DNA of 64,000 bases from JAJPHW01 sp963771505 (GCA_963771505.1 CAVYTO010000002.1:992001-1056000), one strand, 5' to 3'. Numbered from the stretch's first letter, positions 43,178 to 52,815 are shown. The notes: a model not told the origin generated them from the sequence alone. Numbers and translations are program-made.

Positions 43178-43357
43178 TTAGTGAATGATCTCGCTTCTCT
43201 CCATGTAGAAGTTTAGAGGAAGAGTCGCAGCCAACAGCTTCACCAATTCGCACACCTTTTGCTCGTCGTCCTCCACCACAATCTTGAGCGCGATTTGTCG
43301 CCAAGTCGCAATGGATTGCCCACCGCTGGACGTGGATCTCCGTCGTTCAATCCTCAT
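43178..43357 (-). CDS. 59-residue hypothetical protein
   Basis: ATG at 43357-43355, TAA at 43180-43178. The product begins MRIERRRSTSSGG and has a charged central region (VVEDDEQKV) and a hydrophobic LVKLLAATLPL stretch. Composition is protein-like. The ribosome-binding site is weak. No family recognised. It lies between the SRAP gene and tRNA-Phe within the insertion and fills most of an otherwise empty 380-base stretch. Confidence 0.4.
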   Translation of the reverse strand: MRIERRRSTSSGGQSIATWRQIALKIVVEDDEQKVCELVKLLAATLPLNFYMERSEIIH

Positions 43358-43517
43358 AATGTCTTGTCAGACCACGGAACAACGGTTTAGGTTGCCAAAC
43401 ACGAAACCGCAGGTCGCACATAAATTGTGCAAGAATTGGCTCGTGCCAACAGCAGAGAGTTGAAAGAGCGGCGTAATCGCGATTTTTGACTCGGATTTCG
43501 ATAACTTCTTGAAATGA

Positions 43518-43593
43518 TGGTGGCCAGGGAGGGAGTTGAACCCCCGACGCCAGCCTTTTCAGGGCTGCGCTCTACCACCTGAGCTACCTGGCC
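43518..43593 (-). tRNA. tRNA-Phe (GAA anticodon)
   Basis: A 76-base cloverleaf on the minus strand: acceptor GGCCAGG/CCTGGCC, D-arm GCTCAGGTGGTAGAGC, anticodon loop CTGAAAA (GAA), T-arm GGGGGTTCAACTCCC, encoded CCA end. Its 3' part is duplicated at 42227-42271. 177 bases without a gene separate it from the aminopeptidase gene. Confidence 0.95.
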
Positions 43594-43770
43594 ACAGGGG
43601 AACTCACGGGAAGCCGTCGGCACCTAGCTTCGTGAGCTAAGACTCTGACAGGAATGACTCTCGTTAGACTGCGTGAGGAACCGTGTTGATTATAACAATC
43701 AACGGTGAATCGCTCAACGCGAGGGCTGCAAACGCGATTCAAAAATCTCAAATGCTCTTCGGTTCGCGTT

Positions 43771-46401
43771 TCAGTTCAAGCCGTTCGCGGTCCCGTGACC
43801 TTGCAGCCATGACGCAACTTGCGATGCCTGGCGATCTTTGATGTCGATGCAATAGTCGATCCGTTCCAACGATTGCTTCAGAGTGCGTTCGGCTGCGGGA
43901 ACGGCGTGTTCGGCAAAAAAGCTCTTGACTTCATCCCGCTGGCGCGGATCGCAGAAAGAACCCGTGGCGCCCACGACGGTTCCTGCACTGAACCCAATCA
44001 TCATTTTGTCTATTTCCGTCCAATGGGCGCGCACGAAGTCCCATGCCTGGGTTCTCGCGGCGGGATTGCGCAAGGTCGCCGCGATGATGAATGGCGCGTC
44101 CTGCGTACGTACGGCGGGCGTCAAGCTAGACGCCAAAGTACGCTCAGTCAGCTTCGGATCGGTGAAATCGGTCAACGCACCGCCGAGACGGTAGTATTCT
44201 TCAGGCGATTTAGCCTTCGGCATGGCAGCCACCATCTGATCGTAGAGTTGAGCATCGCCAGTGACGGCAGCCAGTTCGAATACTGTGTCAGCCATGCTGG
44301 GATCGATGGTTCCTGGCTTTTGCAATTCGTCGTGGGCGAGTTTCGCGGCTTCCCGTAACACGGCGGGGTCACGGCCGATGTAGCCATCGGCTGCAAATGC
44401 GGCGGCGCGAAGGGCCTTGCGGTCTTCACTGTCTCCGCTCGCTGGTTGCCAGCCCAATTCTTTGGTCAAAGGTCCGAATACCTGGCGGGCCCATGAGCGA
44501 AAGGATTCACGATCCGCATCGGGCACCAGGTTATCGCCGATGAACCGAATGACTGCAGTTCCCTGAGTCATGACCACGCTGTTGTGTTCTGACTTGAGAT
44601 CGTCGGAAAGGACCATGAAGTCGGCGATGGGCGCCAGATTGACCCGGACGGAGGCCCACTCATCGCTGATCAACTGAATGCGTTCGGCAGGCGACAGTTG
44701 CGATTGCATCGCCCCGGCCATGGCGCGCACCGCTTCACCTTCATAGCTTGAGTGGTAGTAACCGGTCGCGCCTGCGTTTGCCATTACCCACGAAGTACAT
44801 CCGGGGAAAGAAAATTGCTGTTCGCGTCCGGTGAGAAGCTCACATTTTTGCTCGCTCTTTCCATCTTTTGCGGGCACTTTCAAACAAACCGGCACCTTCC
44901 ACAACTCCTTGCTGTCATCCTTGAGCAACGAGCGGTCGGAAAAATAACGCGTCTGCTTCAACGTGACCGTAGTTGTCGCTCCGCTACATTGCGCCTTAGC
45001 AGAGATAATCGGAAGGCCAGCCTGCTCCACGAAGGTGGGCATGATCGTGTCTACCGGCTTGTTTGACGCGGCAGTGAGCGCCGTCCAGAAGTCGCTGGCA
45101 GTGGAGTTTCCGTACTCGTGTTGCTTGATGTAATTGACCACGCCTTGGCGGAATGTCTCCGGGCCAAGGTAAGCTTCGAGCATGTTCAAAACAGCTGCGG
45201 CTTTGCCATAAGCGATTCCGTCAAATAATTCCTGAATCTCGTTGGGTGTTTCAGCGGCCTGATGGATGGGCCTGGTGCTCATCAGCGAATCGACATTCAT
45301 GGTGTTGTCTGCACCGAGAACGTCATCCAGATTCACATTCCACTCCGGCTTCCAGGCTTCAACCGGCTTGCTTTCCATCCAGGTTGCGAACCCTTCATTC
45401 AGCCAGATGTCATCCCACCATTGCATCGTTACCAGATCACCGAACCATTGATGCGCGATTTCATGGGCTACTGTAATTGCGACGTTCTTGCGCTGGTCGG
45501 TGGATGAGCGTTCGGGATCGATCAGCATCGATGCCTCGCGGAAGGTAATGGCTCCCGCATTCTCCATTGCTCCTGCCGCGAAGTCGGGAAGTCCGATCAG
45601 ATCAAGTTTGGTGAAAGCGTATTTCACGCCAAAATAATGATCGTAGAAGCGGATGCAATGTTCGGCAGTTTCAAGGGCAAAAGCGCCTTGCTGTTTGCGT
45701 CCGGGAAAGGTGTAGACGCGGATAGGAATTCCGTCGGCAGACCCTTCGATATATTCGAAATCGCCGACGGCAACCGCGTAGAGGTACGAAGACATTTTGG
45801 CAGTCTTCGCGAACTTCACTGTGTGCTGATCCGGACCGGGGCCGGGTGTGTCGGAAACAATCTCGCGATTGGATATCGCTATCTCGCCTTTCGGCGCGAT
45901 CACCGTTATCTCGGCCGTTGCTTTGTAGGCAGGCTCATCAAACGATGGAAACGCCCTGCGGGCGTCGGTGGATTCGAACTGCGTGACGGCGTACTTCTTG
46001 CCGTTCTCCTGCTTGCCCAGATAAAAACCGCGCAGGTCCCCATTCAGAATTCCGGTGTAAACGATGTGAATCGTTGCCGCGCCGGGCGGGATCACTTCCG
46101 GCACTTTCAGCGTGGCAAATTCCTTGTTTTTGTCAGTCGTTACGGTTGCGTTTTGCGTCTTGCCGCCCGTGGTGATCGTCGTAGCGCCAAAGTCAATTTC
46201 CGCGGAGTTCAGCACGATTTCGTCAGTCGCTTTGAGGACGCGCACTGAAATCGTCTCGTCGCCTGCAAAATTGTCTTTCGCGAAGTTAGGCGCGAAGCTT
46301 AGTTTGTAATTCTCCGGCACGGCGAGTTCAGGCAGTCGCTGCGCAGATAGGGCACCTGATGCAGAAACGATTGCTGCAAACATAAGCAAATATTTATTCA
46401 T
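43771..46401 (-). CDS. M1-family zinc aminopeptidase (ERAP/APN-like)
   Basis: An 876-residue secreted or periplasmic exopeptidase. Signal peptide (to about residue 20), GAMEN exopeptidase motif at 277-281, zinc motif HEIAHQ at 313-318 with third ligand Glu336 (NEGFATWME), and a C-terminal ERAP1-C-like helical domain (about 540-860). Removes N-terminal residues from peptides. It stands between tRNA-Phe and hutI on the same strand, with hutI ending upstream of it by 67 bases. Confidence 0.93.
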   Translation of the reverse strand: MNKYLLMFAAIVSASGALSAQRLPELAVPENYKLSFAPNFAKDNFAGDETISVRVLKATDEIVLNSAEIDFGATTITTGGKTQNATVTTDKNKEFATLKVPEVIPPGAATIHIVYTGILNGDLRGFYLGKQENGKKYAVTQFESTDARRAFPSFDEPAYKATAEITVIAPKGEIAISNREIVSDTPGPGPDQHTVKFAKTAKMSSYLYAVAVGDFEYIEGSADGIPIRVYTFPGRKQQGAFALETAEHCIRFYDHYFGVKYAFTKLDLIGLPDFAAGAMENAGAITFREASMLIDPERSSTDQRKNVAITVAHEIAHQWFGDLVTMQWWDDIWLNEGFATWMESKPVEAWKPEWNVNLDDVLGADNTMNVDSLMSTRPIHQAAETPNEIQELFDGIAYGKAAAVLNMLEAYLGPETFRQGVVNYIKQHEYGNSTASDFWTALTAASNKPVDTIMPTFVEQAGLPIISAKAQCSGATTTVTLKQTRYFSDRSLLKDDSKELWKVPVCLKVPAKDGKSEQKCELLTGREQQFSFPGCTSWVMANAGATGYYHSSYEGEAVRAMAGAMQSQLSPAERIQLISDEWASVRVNLAPIADFMVLSDDLKSEHNSVVMTQGTAVIRFIGDNLVPDADRESFRSWARQVFGPLTKELGWQPASGDSEDRKALRAAAFAADGYIGRDPAVLREAAKLAHDELQKPGTIDPSMADTVFELAAVTGDAQLYDQMVAAMPKAKSPEEYYRLGGALTDFTDPKLTERTLASSLTPAVRTQDAPFIIAATLRNPAARTQAWDFVRAHWTEIDKMMIGFSAGTVVGATGSFCDPRQRDEVKSFFAEHAVPAAERTLKQSLERIDYCIDIKDRQASQVASWLQGHGTANGLN

Positions 46402-46468
46402 AAAACCTTCCTGGACATGTAGTTCAGCTTAGCGATACGCGTTCGAGGTGTTAGAAGTTTCACAAAGA

Positions 46469-47770
46469 TCATGACATTACGCCACTCATCACCGTCAGCT
46501 CACAGTGGTTCGAGCCAAACCAATAGGGGATTTCGCGGTAATCGGACACTCCAAACACAGCGAGGTCCGCGTCCTTACCTGACTCTACCGAGCCTTTGCG
46601 ATCCTGCACTCTCAGCGCCCAAGCCCCATTTATCGTTGACGCCACAATTGCTTCCTCACAACTCATGTTCATGTGCGTACATGCGAGCGACATGACAAAC
46701 GGCATACTTGGCGTCGGAGACGACCCGGGATTGTAGTCAGTCGCCAGCGCCACCGGCACTCCCGCATCAATCAGCTTTCTCGCTTCAGGATATGTTTCCA
46801 ATCCCAAAAAGTAGTTTGCCCCGGGAACCAGCGTTGCGACCGTGTCGCGCTTCGCCATCAGCGCGATGTCCGCAGTCTTCACGTGATCCATGTGATCGAA
46901 AGATGCTGGGTCAAATCGAAGCAGATCTTTCAACTGTGTTTCTCCAAGTTGGCAAACATGCGCGCGTACTCCCAAACCGAAAGCTTTTGCAGCGGTAAAG
47001 ATTTTTCGCGTATCCGCTTCAGAAAACGCGCCACGATCCGTGAAAACGTCTACAAAATCCGCGAGCTTCCGCCGGGCCACGGCGGGGATCATTCCTTTAC
47101 AGACGAGTTCAACGTATTTTTGGTAGCGTCCTTTATATTCGGCTGGCACAACGTGCGCGCCTAGTAAGGTCGAGATCACCGTCCCCGGCCAACACCGCGC
47201 CGCCTCGCGGATCGCTTCGAGCGATTTCAGTTCGGACTCTAAAGTCAGGCCGTAGCCTGACTTAGCCTCGACGGTGGTCGTTCCCATGCGGGCCATTTCC
47301 TGCAACGCCAATAGGACTCGACCTGCCAACTCAGACTTCCCTGCTTTGCGAACCGAATCCACGCTGGAGCGAATTCCGCCCCCAGCGGCAGCAATTTCTT
47401 CGTAGGTTGCGCCGCAGATACGCTTCTCGAAATCCACCAACCGCGGATTGATAAACGCCGGATGGGTGTGCGAATCCACAAAACCCGGCAGAACCACTTT
47501 GCCGCCGCAATCAATCTCGATTAGAAATTTCTTGTACTTTCGCGCAACTGTGCTTCGTGACGCGCCCTTAGTTTTGCCAACATAAGCGATTCTTCCGGCC
47601 ACGCAAAGCACGACGGCGTCTTGGATGAGTCCGATTTCGCTGAGCGCTCTTCCCCGTCGCGGACCTCGCTTTGCCTTAGGATGCGCGCACGTCACCAACT
47701 GTCGAATGTTAGTGAAAAGAATGGGCGGCGGTTCAGGATTTTTATCCGCAACTGATTTGGAGCGTGTCAC
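46469..47770 (-). CDS. hutI: imidazolonepropionase
   Basis: A 433-residue amidohydrolase of histidine degradation, which opens 4-imidazolone-5-propionate to N-formimino-glutamate. Metal site DSHTHPAF, later ALLGAHVVP and DHMDHVKT His residues, and ATDYNPGSSPT Asp fit HutI. No other hut gene (hutH, hutU, hutG) is in the window. GTG start at 47770. The N-terminal 30 residues are slightly longer than usual. Confidence 0.92.
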   Translation of the reverse strand: MTRSKSVADKNPEPPPILFTNIRQLVTCAHPKAKRGPRRGRALSEIGLIQDAVVLCVAGRIAYVGKTKGASRSTVARKYKKFLIEIDCGGKVVLPGFVDSHTHPAFINPRLVDFEKRICGATYEEIAAAGGGIRSSVDSVRKAGKSELAGRVLLALQEMARMGTTTVEAKSGYGLTLESELKSLEAIREAARCWPGTVISTLLGAHVVPAEYKGRYQKYVELVCKGMIPAVARRKLADFVDVFTDRGAFSEADTRKIFTAAKAFGLGVRAHVCQLGETQLKDLLRFDPASFDHMDHVKTADIALMAKRDTVATLVPGANYFLGLETYPEARKLIDAGVPVALATDYNPGSSPTPSMPFVMSLACTHMNMSCEEAIVASTINGAWALRVQDRKGSVESGKDADLAVFGVSDYREIPYWFGSNHCELTVMSGVMS

Positions 47771-47877
47771 ATCCGCTAGTCTAGCAGCGCGTTGTCATGG
47801 TGGGCTCGAGACGAAGATTACTACCGCCTTCCCCGACCCGCGTTGACGCTCACTCATCACGCTCCTATACTTCTCCC

Positions 47878-48657
47878 ATGGCTCTTTCCGCTGTGATCGT
47901 TGACGATGAGCAACTGGCACGGGATGAGCTTGCTTTCTTGCTAAAGGGCGCCGGAGATGTTGACGTTGTGGCACAAGGCAAGAATGGTTTAGAAGCTGTC
48001 AGTCTGATCCGCGAGCACAATCCTGACCTGGTTTTTCTTGATGTGCAGATGCCTGGGCTCGACGGATTTGGCGTCATCAAGAAGTTGCTCGACCGCAAAC
48101 TTCCGCTGCCCAAAATTATTTTTGCCACGGCGTTTGATCAATATGCGGTGAAAGCGTTCGAAGTGAACGCGGTCGATTATTTGTTGAAGCCGTTCGACAA
48201 AAAGCGCGTCGCTCAATCGTTACAGAAAGCGCGGGCTAAGACCGATTCCGACGCAACTTCCTCCGACAAGCTGGAAACTCTGGTGAAGATGCTGGAGGCG
48301 AAAAAGCCACACTCATCTAAGTTGCTTTTGAAGACCGCAGGCAGATTGTTCCTGGTCAACCAGAAAGACATCTGTTTCGCGTCTATCGAAGATGGTGTGA
48401 TTACAGTGGTGACAACAGGCCTGTCTGGAATCGAGGGGCAATCAAACTGCCGCACACTCGAAGAGCTTTTCGACAGCCTCGAGACCGACTTGTTTTGGCG
48501 GGCCCACCGGTCGTATTTAGTCAACATTAATCGGATAAAAGAAGTGGTGCCGTGGTTTAAAAGCTCGTATCAATTGCGTATGGACGACAAGAAACAGACC
48601 GAAATTCCCGTCAGCCGAGCCCAAACCAAACGCCTGCGTGAATTGTTCGGATTGTAG
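47878..48657 (+). CDS. LytTR-family response regulator
   Basis: A 259-residue regulator. Receiver domain with acidic DD at 9-10 and phosphoacceptor Asp55 (LVFLDVQMPG), a linker, and a C-terminal LytTR DNA-binding domain (about 150-255, FWRAHRSYLVNINRIKEV). ATG at 47878 is chosen because family members start at this MALSAVIVDDE position; an in-frame start at 47797 would add an unrelated leader. No partner histidine kinase is adjacent. Divergent from hutI. Confidence 0.9.
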   Translation: MALSAVIVDDEQLARDELAFLLKGAGDVDVVAQGKNGLEAVSLIREHNPDLVFLDVQMPGLDGFGVIKKLLDRKLPLPKIIFATAFDQYAVKAFEVNAVDYLLKPFDKKRVAQSLQKARAKTDSDATSSDKLETLVKMLEAKKPHSSKLLLKTAGRLFLVNQKDICFASIEDGVITVVTTGLSGIEGQSNCRTLEELFDSLETDLFWRAHRSYLVNINRIKEVVPWFKSSYQLRMDDKKQTEIPVSRAQTKRLRELFGL

Positions 48658-48743
48658 CTATCGGCGAAGCTATCTTTTATCATTCGAGTGCATCTAAACG
48701 CGTACCGATCTGAGCAGTAGGCCGTTTGTTCGGCTAATTCACC

Positions 48744-49040
48744 ATGGCATTCTGTTTCTCACCTCGATCAGTTGCGGGCCGGGTTATGGCGATGGCTTGC
48801 GTTCTGCTTGTTGTTTTGGTGGGATTCGTTCAGGCAGTCCACGTTCACGCCGAGAGTTCCAGTCTGCCCGGCCATGAATGTTCGCTTTGCTCGGTCGCTC
48901 ACGCCGGCGTCATCCGTGTCTCGGTGTTCGACGTAGTTCAAACAGCGACACAAGAGCGTTTCAGCCCGACCATTGATCTTGTTTCCTGCCTTTTCCGCCC
49001 ACTATCCTCTTTGACTATTCGCCCGCCCCCCTCGGCCTAA
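48744..49040 (+). CDS. small exported His/Cys protein
   Basis: A 98-residue protein with one hydrophobic N-terminal segment (AGRVMAMACVLLVVLVGFVQA) followed by HVHAE and HECSLCSVAHAG. The His and Cys-x2-Cys pattern resembles small periplasmic metal- or haem-linked proteins (DUF2946-like). It ends 44 bases before the TonB receptor on the same strand and is probably co-transcribed, hinting at metal-compound uptake. Confidence 0.6.
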   Translation: MAFCFSPRSVAGRVMAMACVLLVVLVGFVQAVHVHAESSSLPGHECSLCSVAHAGVIRVSVFDVVQTATQERFSPTIDLVSCLFRPLSSLTIRPPPSA

Positions 49041-49084
49041 ACGATCTTCGAACAGGCCGATTAGAACGATAGGGGAGTGGAACA

Positions 49085-51715
49085 ATGCCATCTTTGCTGA
49101 TAGGAAAATCCTGTTTTTCGTGGGCATTTCTTGCCATTTTTTTGTGCTCGTTGCAGTTCGGATTTGCGGAAACTCCGCAATCCGTGGGCACGGCCGGCAG
49201 CCTCATCATCACCGTGACCGATCAGACTGGTGCCGTGATTCCGGGCGCAACCGTCACTATCGGAAGTCTGACGAGCGGTTATAAGAGTTCATCAGTCGCT
49301 GACAGCAATGGCGTTGCCCGATTTTTGAATCTGCCGCTGAATGCATATCACCTCAGCATTGAAGCGACGGGTTTTCAGGGAACGCATCAAGACGCGGAAA
49401 TTCGATCTTCGGTGCCGTCCACTCTTACAGCGGTATTAGCTGTGGGAAGCGCCGGAGATACAGTGACCGTAGAAGCGCACGACCTCGTGGAAGTAGCGCC
49501 CACAGCACATACCGACATCGACACCACGTTGATGGATAAACTTCCGCTCGAGAGCGTGAATTCCGGACTGGCGTCGTTGGTGTCTCAAGCCACGCCGGGC
49601 GTGGTTCAGGATTCCAACGGGATGGCTCACCCCCAAGGCGAGCACGGCGATACCACCTACAGCATCGATGGTCAGCCCGTTTCCGACCAGCAGAGCCGTT
49701 CGTTTTCTAACTCAATCTCGCAAAACGCTGTTCAGTCGCTGGAGGTTCTGACGGGCGTGCCTTCGGCGGAGTACGGCGACAAAGCCAGCATGGTCGTTCG
49801 CACGGTCACGAAATCCGGACTCGGCATCACACGGCCCACGGGCGACATCAGCGCGAGTTATGGTTCTTTCGGCACGTCCGCTCTAGATGCAGATCTGTCG
49901 GTAGGCAACCAGAAGTGGGGAAACTTTTTTTCCATTGATCTGGCAAACAGTGGACGATTCCTCGATTCGCCGGAATTTTTTCCCATACACGACCACGGAA
50001 ACTCCGAGAGCATTTTTGAGCGCATCGACTATCAGATCAACAACAACGACACGCTCCACCTGAATTTATTGGCCGGACGGTCGTGGTTTCAAATACCAAA
50101 CGATTTTGACCAGTTTTTTGCCGGTCAGGACCAACGCCAGCAGAATCGAAATTTTGACGTAGCTCCGTTCTACCAGCACCTTTTCAGCCCAACCACCCTG
50201 ATGACGGTCAACGCCTATGTGCGGCAGGATCGGGTAGGCTATTTTCCCAGCGGCGATTTGTTTTTCGACCAACCCGCCACAATTGCTGAAACTCGGCGTC
50301 TAACCAACGCAGGAATTAAGACAGATTTGTCGTATGTGAAAGGCATTCAGAACATCAAGACCGGGATTGATTTCAATCACACATTCTTATCCGAGCATTT
50401 CAACCTCGGTGTCACGAACCCTACCTACAATGCGGTTTGTCTAACGCCGGCCGGAACCCCTGACGGTACTGCAACGCCGACCGATCCGACTCAGTGCGCT
50501 ACCCTGGGCGCTGGATACTCACCGAATCCCGCGTTCTTGGCTGGCCTGCTTCCCTACGACCTCACCCGCGCAGGACGTCTCTTCAATTTTCAAGGACGCA
50601 CCGATATCAAACAGTTGGCGATGTACGTGGAAGACACGATTACGATCAAAAACCTTACTCTCAACCTCGGCCTTCGGGGAGATATTTATCGCGGAATCAG
50701 CTCTGACGCGCAGGCCCAACCGCGAGCAGGAGCGTCGTATCGCTTTAAGAAAACCAACACTGTCATTCGCGCTTCGTATGGACGCTTCATGCTTACGCCT
50801 TACAACGAAAACCTAGTGCTTTCCAGCCAGACCGGCCAAGGCGGACTGGCTTCTAACGTGTTTGGCGCGCTGACTGCGCAACCGTTGCGGCCCGCACACC
50901 GTAACTACTACACAATCGGCCTGGCACAGGCATTCGGTAGATACGTTTCGGTCGATGCCGACTATTTCTGGAAATACACCGACCCGGATTTCGATTTTGA
51001 CGTCTTGTTCAACACCTCATTGACATTTCCAATTCAATGGCAAAAATCGAAAATTGACGGGGCGTCCATCAAGATCAACGTTCCCGACTTCCATGGCGTG
51101 ACGGCATACGCCGTGATGGGGCATACACGCGCCCGTTTCTTTGGACCAGAAATCGGCGGCATTATTTTCAACGCTCCTACCAGCACCGGCGCATTTCGAA
51201 TTGACCATGACCAGGCTTTCGAGCAGATAACGCACGTGCAATATCAGCCCAACAAAAAGTACCCTTGGTTTGGATTCAGTTGGAACTATCAGAGTGGTGA
51301 AGTGGCGGGAGCCGTGCCCTTCGCCGCAAATTCCTCAACGCCTGTGAGTCTGGCTGGATTGACGGCCGATCAACAACTCCAGGCAGGAATTCATTGCGGC
51401 AATTCGTACCCAGCTTTGGATGCGCCCCTGTTGAGTTGTTCTCCTTCTCAACTCGCAGCGACCAGGGTCGTGATTCCAGCTCCAGGCACCAAGGATCCGG
51501 ATCGCAATCCGGCGCGCATCGCGCCACGCACCACGTTCGACGCGTCGGCTGGGCTTGACAATGTCTTCCGCCGCGACCGCTTGAAGACGGACTTGCGAAT
51601 CACAGCGGTGAATGTCACAAACAAAGACGCACTCTACAACTTCTTATCTACTTTTAGTGGGACGCATTTTCTGACTCCCAGAGCGCTCACGGCCCAATTG
51701 GAACTTCACTTTTGA
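49085..51715 (+). CDS. TonB-dependent receptor with carboxypeptidase-regulatory-like domain
   Basis: An 876-residue outer-membrane protein. Signal peptide to about residue 29, regulatory-like domain (about 38-120, ITVTDQTGAVIPGATVTIG), plug (about 140-250, YSIDGQPVSDQQSRSFSNS), then a beta barrel ending LELHF with terminal Phe. Smaller than the receptor at 17094. GGGAGTGG precedes the start. Together with the upstream His/Cys protein it may take up a metal chelate. Confidence 0.9.
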   Translation: MPSLLIGKSCFSWAFLAIFLCSLQFGFAETPQSVGTAGSLIITVTDQTGAVIPGATVTIGSLTSGYKSSSVADSNGVARFLNLPLNAYHLSIEATGFQGTHQDAEIRSSVPSTLTAVLAVGSAGDTVTVEAHDLVEVAPTAHTDIDTTLMDKLPLESVNSGLASLVSQATPGVVQDSNGMAHPQGEHGDTTYSIDGQPVSDQQSRSFSNSISQNAVQSLEVLTGVPSAEYGDKASMVVRTVTKSGLGITRPTGDISASYGSFGTSALDADLSVGNQKWGNFFSIDLANSGRFLDSPEFFPIHDHGNSESIFERIDYQINNNDTLHLNLLAGRSWFQIPNDFDQFFAGQDQRQQNRNFDVAPFYQHLFSPTTLMTVNAYVRQDRVGYFPSGDLFFDQPATIAETRRLTNAGIKTDLSYVKGIQNIKTGIDFNHTFLSEHFNLGVTNPTYNAVCLTPAGTPDGTATPTDPTQCATLGAGYSPNPAFLAGLLPYDLTRAGRLFNFQGRTDIKQLAMYVEDTITIKNLTLNLGLRGDIYRGISSDAQAQPRAGASYRFKKTNTVIRASYGRFMLTPYNENLVLSSQTGQGGLASNVFGALTAQPLRPAHRNYYTIGLAQAFGRYVSVDADYFWKYTDPDFDFDVLFNTSLTFPIQWQKSKIDGASIKINVPDFHGVTAYAVMGHTRARFFGPEIGGIIFNAPTSTGAFRIDHDQAFEQITHVQYQPNKKYPWFGFSWNYQSGEVAGAVPFAANSSTPVSLAGLTADQQLQAGIHCGNSYPALDAPLLSCSPSQLAATRVVIPAPGTKDPDRNPARIAPRTTFDASAGLDNVFRRDRLKTDLRITAVNVTNKDALYNFLSTFSGTHFLTPRALTAQLELHF

Positions 51716-51716
51716 A

Positions 51717-51755
51717 GAAACGGCGGGTGGGGGAGGAATGGCCGCCCGCCGTTTC
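51717..51755. terminator. bidirectional terminator hairpin
   Basis: Perfect 11-base arms, GAAACGGCGGG and CCCGCCGTTTC, with a 17-base loop, between the convergent TonB receptor and Crp-type genes. A-rich and T-rich ends of the stem suit termination in both directions. Confidence 0.65.
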
Positions 51756-51768
51756 CGCGGCCGTCCGC

Positions 51769-52815
51769 TTAGGCCGCGATTTGCTCTAAGGCGCCCCGAT
51801 TCTGTATCACTAAAGTCGCACCTTCAAGCCGAATCAGATCCTTCTTCTTGAGATCTCCAAGTAACCGGGTCACGGTCTCGCGCGACGCGCCGATCATTTG
51901 CGCCATCTCTTCGTGCGTGGCGTTCGACCGGATTCGTACCTCTTTTGGGCTGCTCGGTTCCCTTCCCGGCGTCCACGATAATAGAAGCCGAGCGAGCTTG
52001 CCGGCGGAGGAACGCGCCAAAACCAGATCCTGCATATCGCGATAAGCTGTTTGAAATTCACGGCTCAACATTTGGGTCGCGCGCATACCCAACTCTCCGG
52101 ACTTCTCCATCAAGCGCAACAGCGCATCGCGCTCAACAAAATTCACCTGGCATGGTACTGCCGTTTCTGCGGACAGTTCAAAAGGTTCGCCAGCGATGAC
52201 AGCGCTCAATCCCAACACCGAGCCAGGTTCCGCCAGTTTCAGCATCAGGATCTTTCCATCCCGCGAGCTTGTAGAGAGCTTCACCCTCCCGGAACAAAGT
52301 ATATAGACGCCTCTCGGTGCCTGCCCCTCGACAAAAAGCAGAGCGCCGCTGGGATAAGTCGAAAGGTGGCTAACATTGTTTAGTGCCCGAAGTGTCTCTT
52401 CGCTCAAGCCGCAAAACCAGGAATTCTTGCGCAGCTTGCAGCTCAGACAGCTGTCACTCATTTCTAGTCCATAAGGAGAGTTCATATTTCCTGCCTTGCC
52501 TGAAAACACATGCAGCTTGCCCCCATTGGAATCTTGGCGCTTCTTGTCTTGTCGTGAAGGCATACCGCTGTGAGGCGTTTTGGCGAACAGATCCGCCGCG
52601 AGCGATTTTGTGTTCGGATTTGAATGATGCAAGTTTTGCACCAACTCCCATCCAGCACCGGAATCCCCCAGAGCTCGCCATTGCCAACTTCGAGCTACAA
52701 GGTAGAGAGGATCAACGTCCCGCGACAGACCGGCGTCGCTACCGATTTCATCGAGCGAGTTCCCGCGGCCCGCAAACACACCGATCCGCGATGCGGTCTC
52801 TGAATAAGCCTGCAT
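51769..52815 (-). CDS. Crp/Fnr-family regulator with unusual N-terminal extension
   Basis: The full frame from ATG 52815 is 348 residues. Residues from about 111 onward (MNSPYGLEMSDSCLSCKLRKN) form a normal Crp/Fnr protein: Cys-rich start (CLSCKLRKNSWFC), cyclic-nucleotide-like barrel, and HTH (HEEMAQMIGASRETVTRLLGDL). The first 110 residues are absent from usual members and include an Ala/Leu helical segment (YLVARSWQWRALG ... LAADLFAKT), HEAT-like. An AGGAAAT sequence precedes the ATG at 52485, which may be the true start. The Cys cluster could bind an Fe-S centre, as in Fnr. Confidence 0.8.
   Translation of the reverse strand: MQAYSETASRIGVFAGRGNSLDEIGSDAGLSRDVDPLYLVARSWQWRALGDSGAGWELVQNLHHSNPNTKSLAADLFAKTPHSGMPSRQDKKRQDSNGGKLHVFSGKAGNMNSPYGLEMSDSCLSCKLRKNSWFCGLSEETLRALNNVSHLSTYPSGALLFVEGQAPRGVYILCSGRVKLSTSSRDGKILMLKLAEPGSVLGLSAVIAGEPFELSAETAVPCQVNFVERDALLRLMEKSGELGMRATQMLSREFQTAYRDMQDLVLARSSAGKLARLLLSWTPGREPSSPKEVRIRSNATHEEMAQMIGASRETVTRLLGDLKKKDLIRLEGATLVIQNRGALEQIAA

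Larger units (their letters stand above)
42272..43517. mobile_element. 1.25 kb insertion beside tRNA-Phe carrying an SRAP gene
   Basis: Bounded by the tRNA-Phe 3' end and its 45-base copy. The contents are an SRAP-family gene and a 59-residue hypothetical gene, both on the minus strand. No recombinase is encoded. The left 157 bases (42272-42428) hold no convincing gene. The repeat reaches the anticodon loop, as for integrases that recombine there. It may be a remnant of a larger island trimmed by deletion. Confidence 0.55.

Noticed and set aside
45637..46248. 203-residue plus-strand frame opposite the aminopeptidase
   Set aside because: Antisense to a clearly real M1 aminopeptidase and without recognisable motifs.
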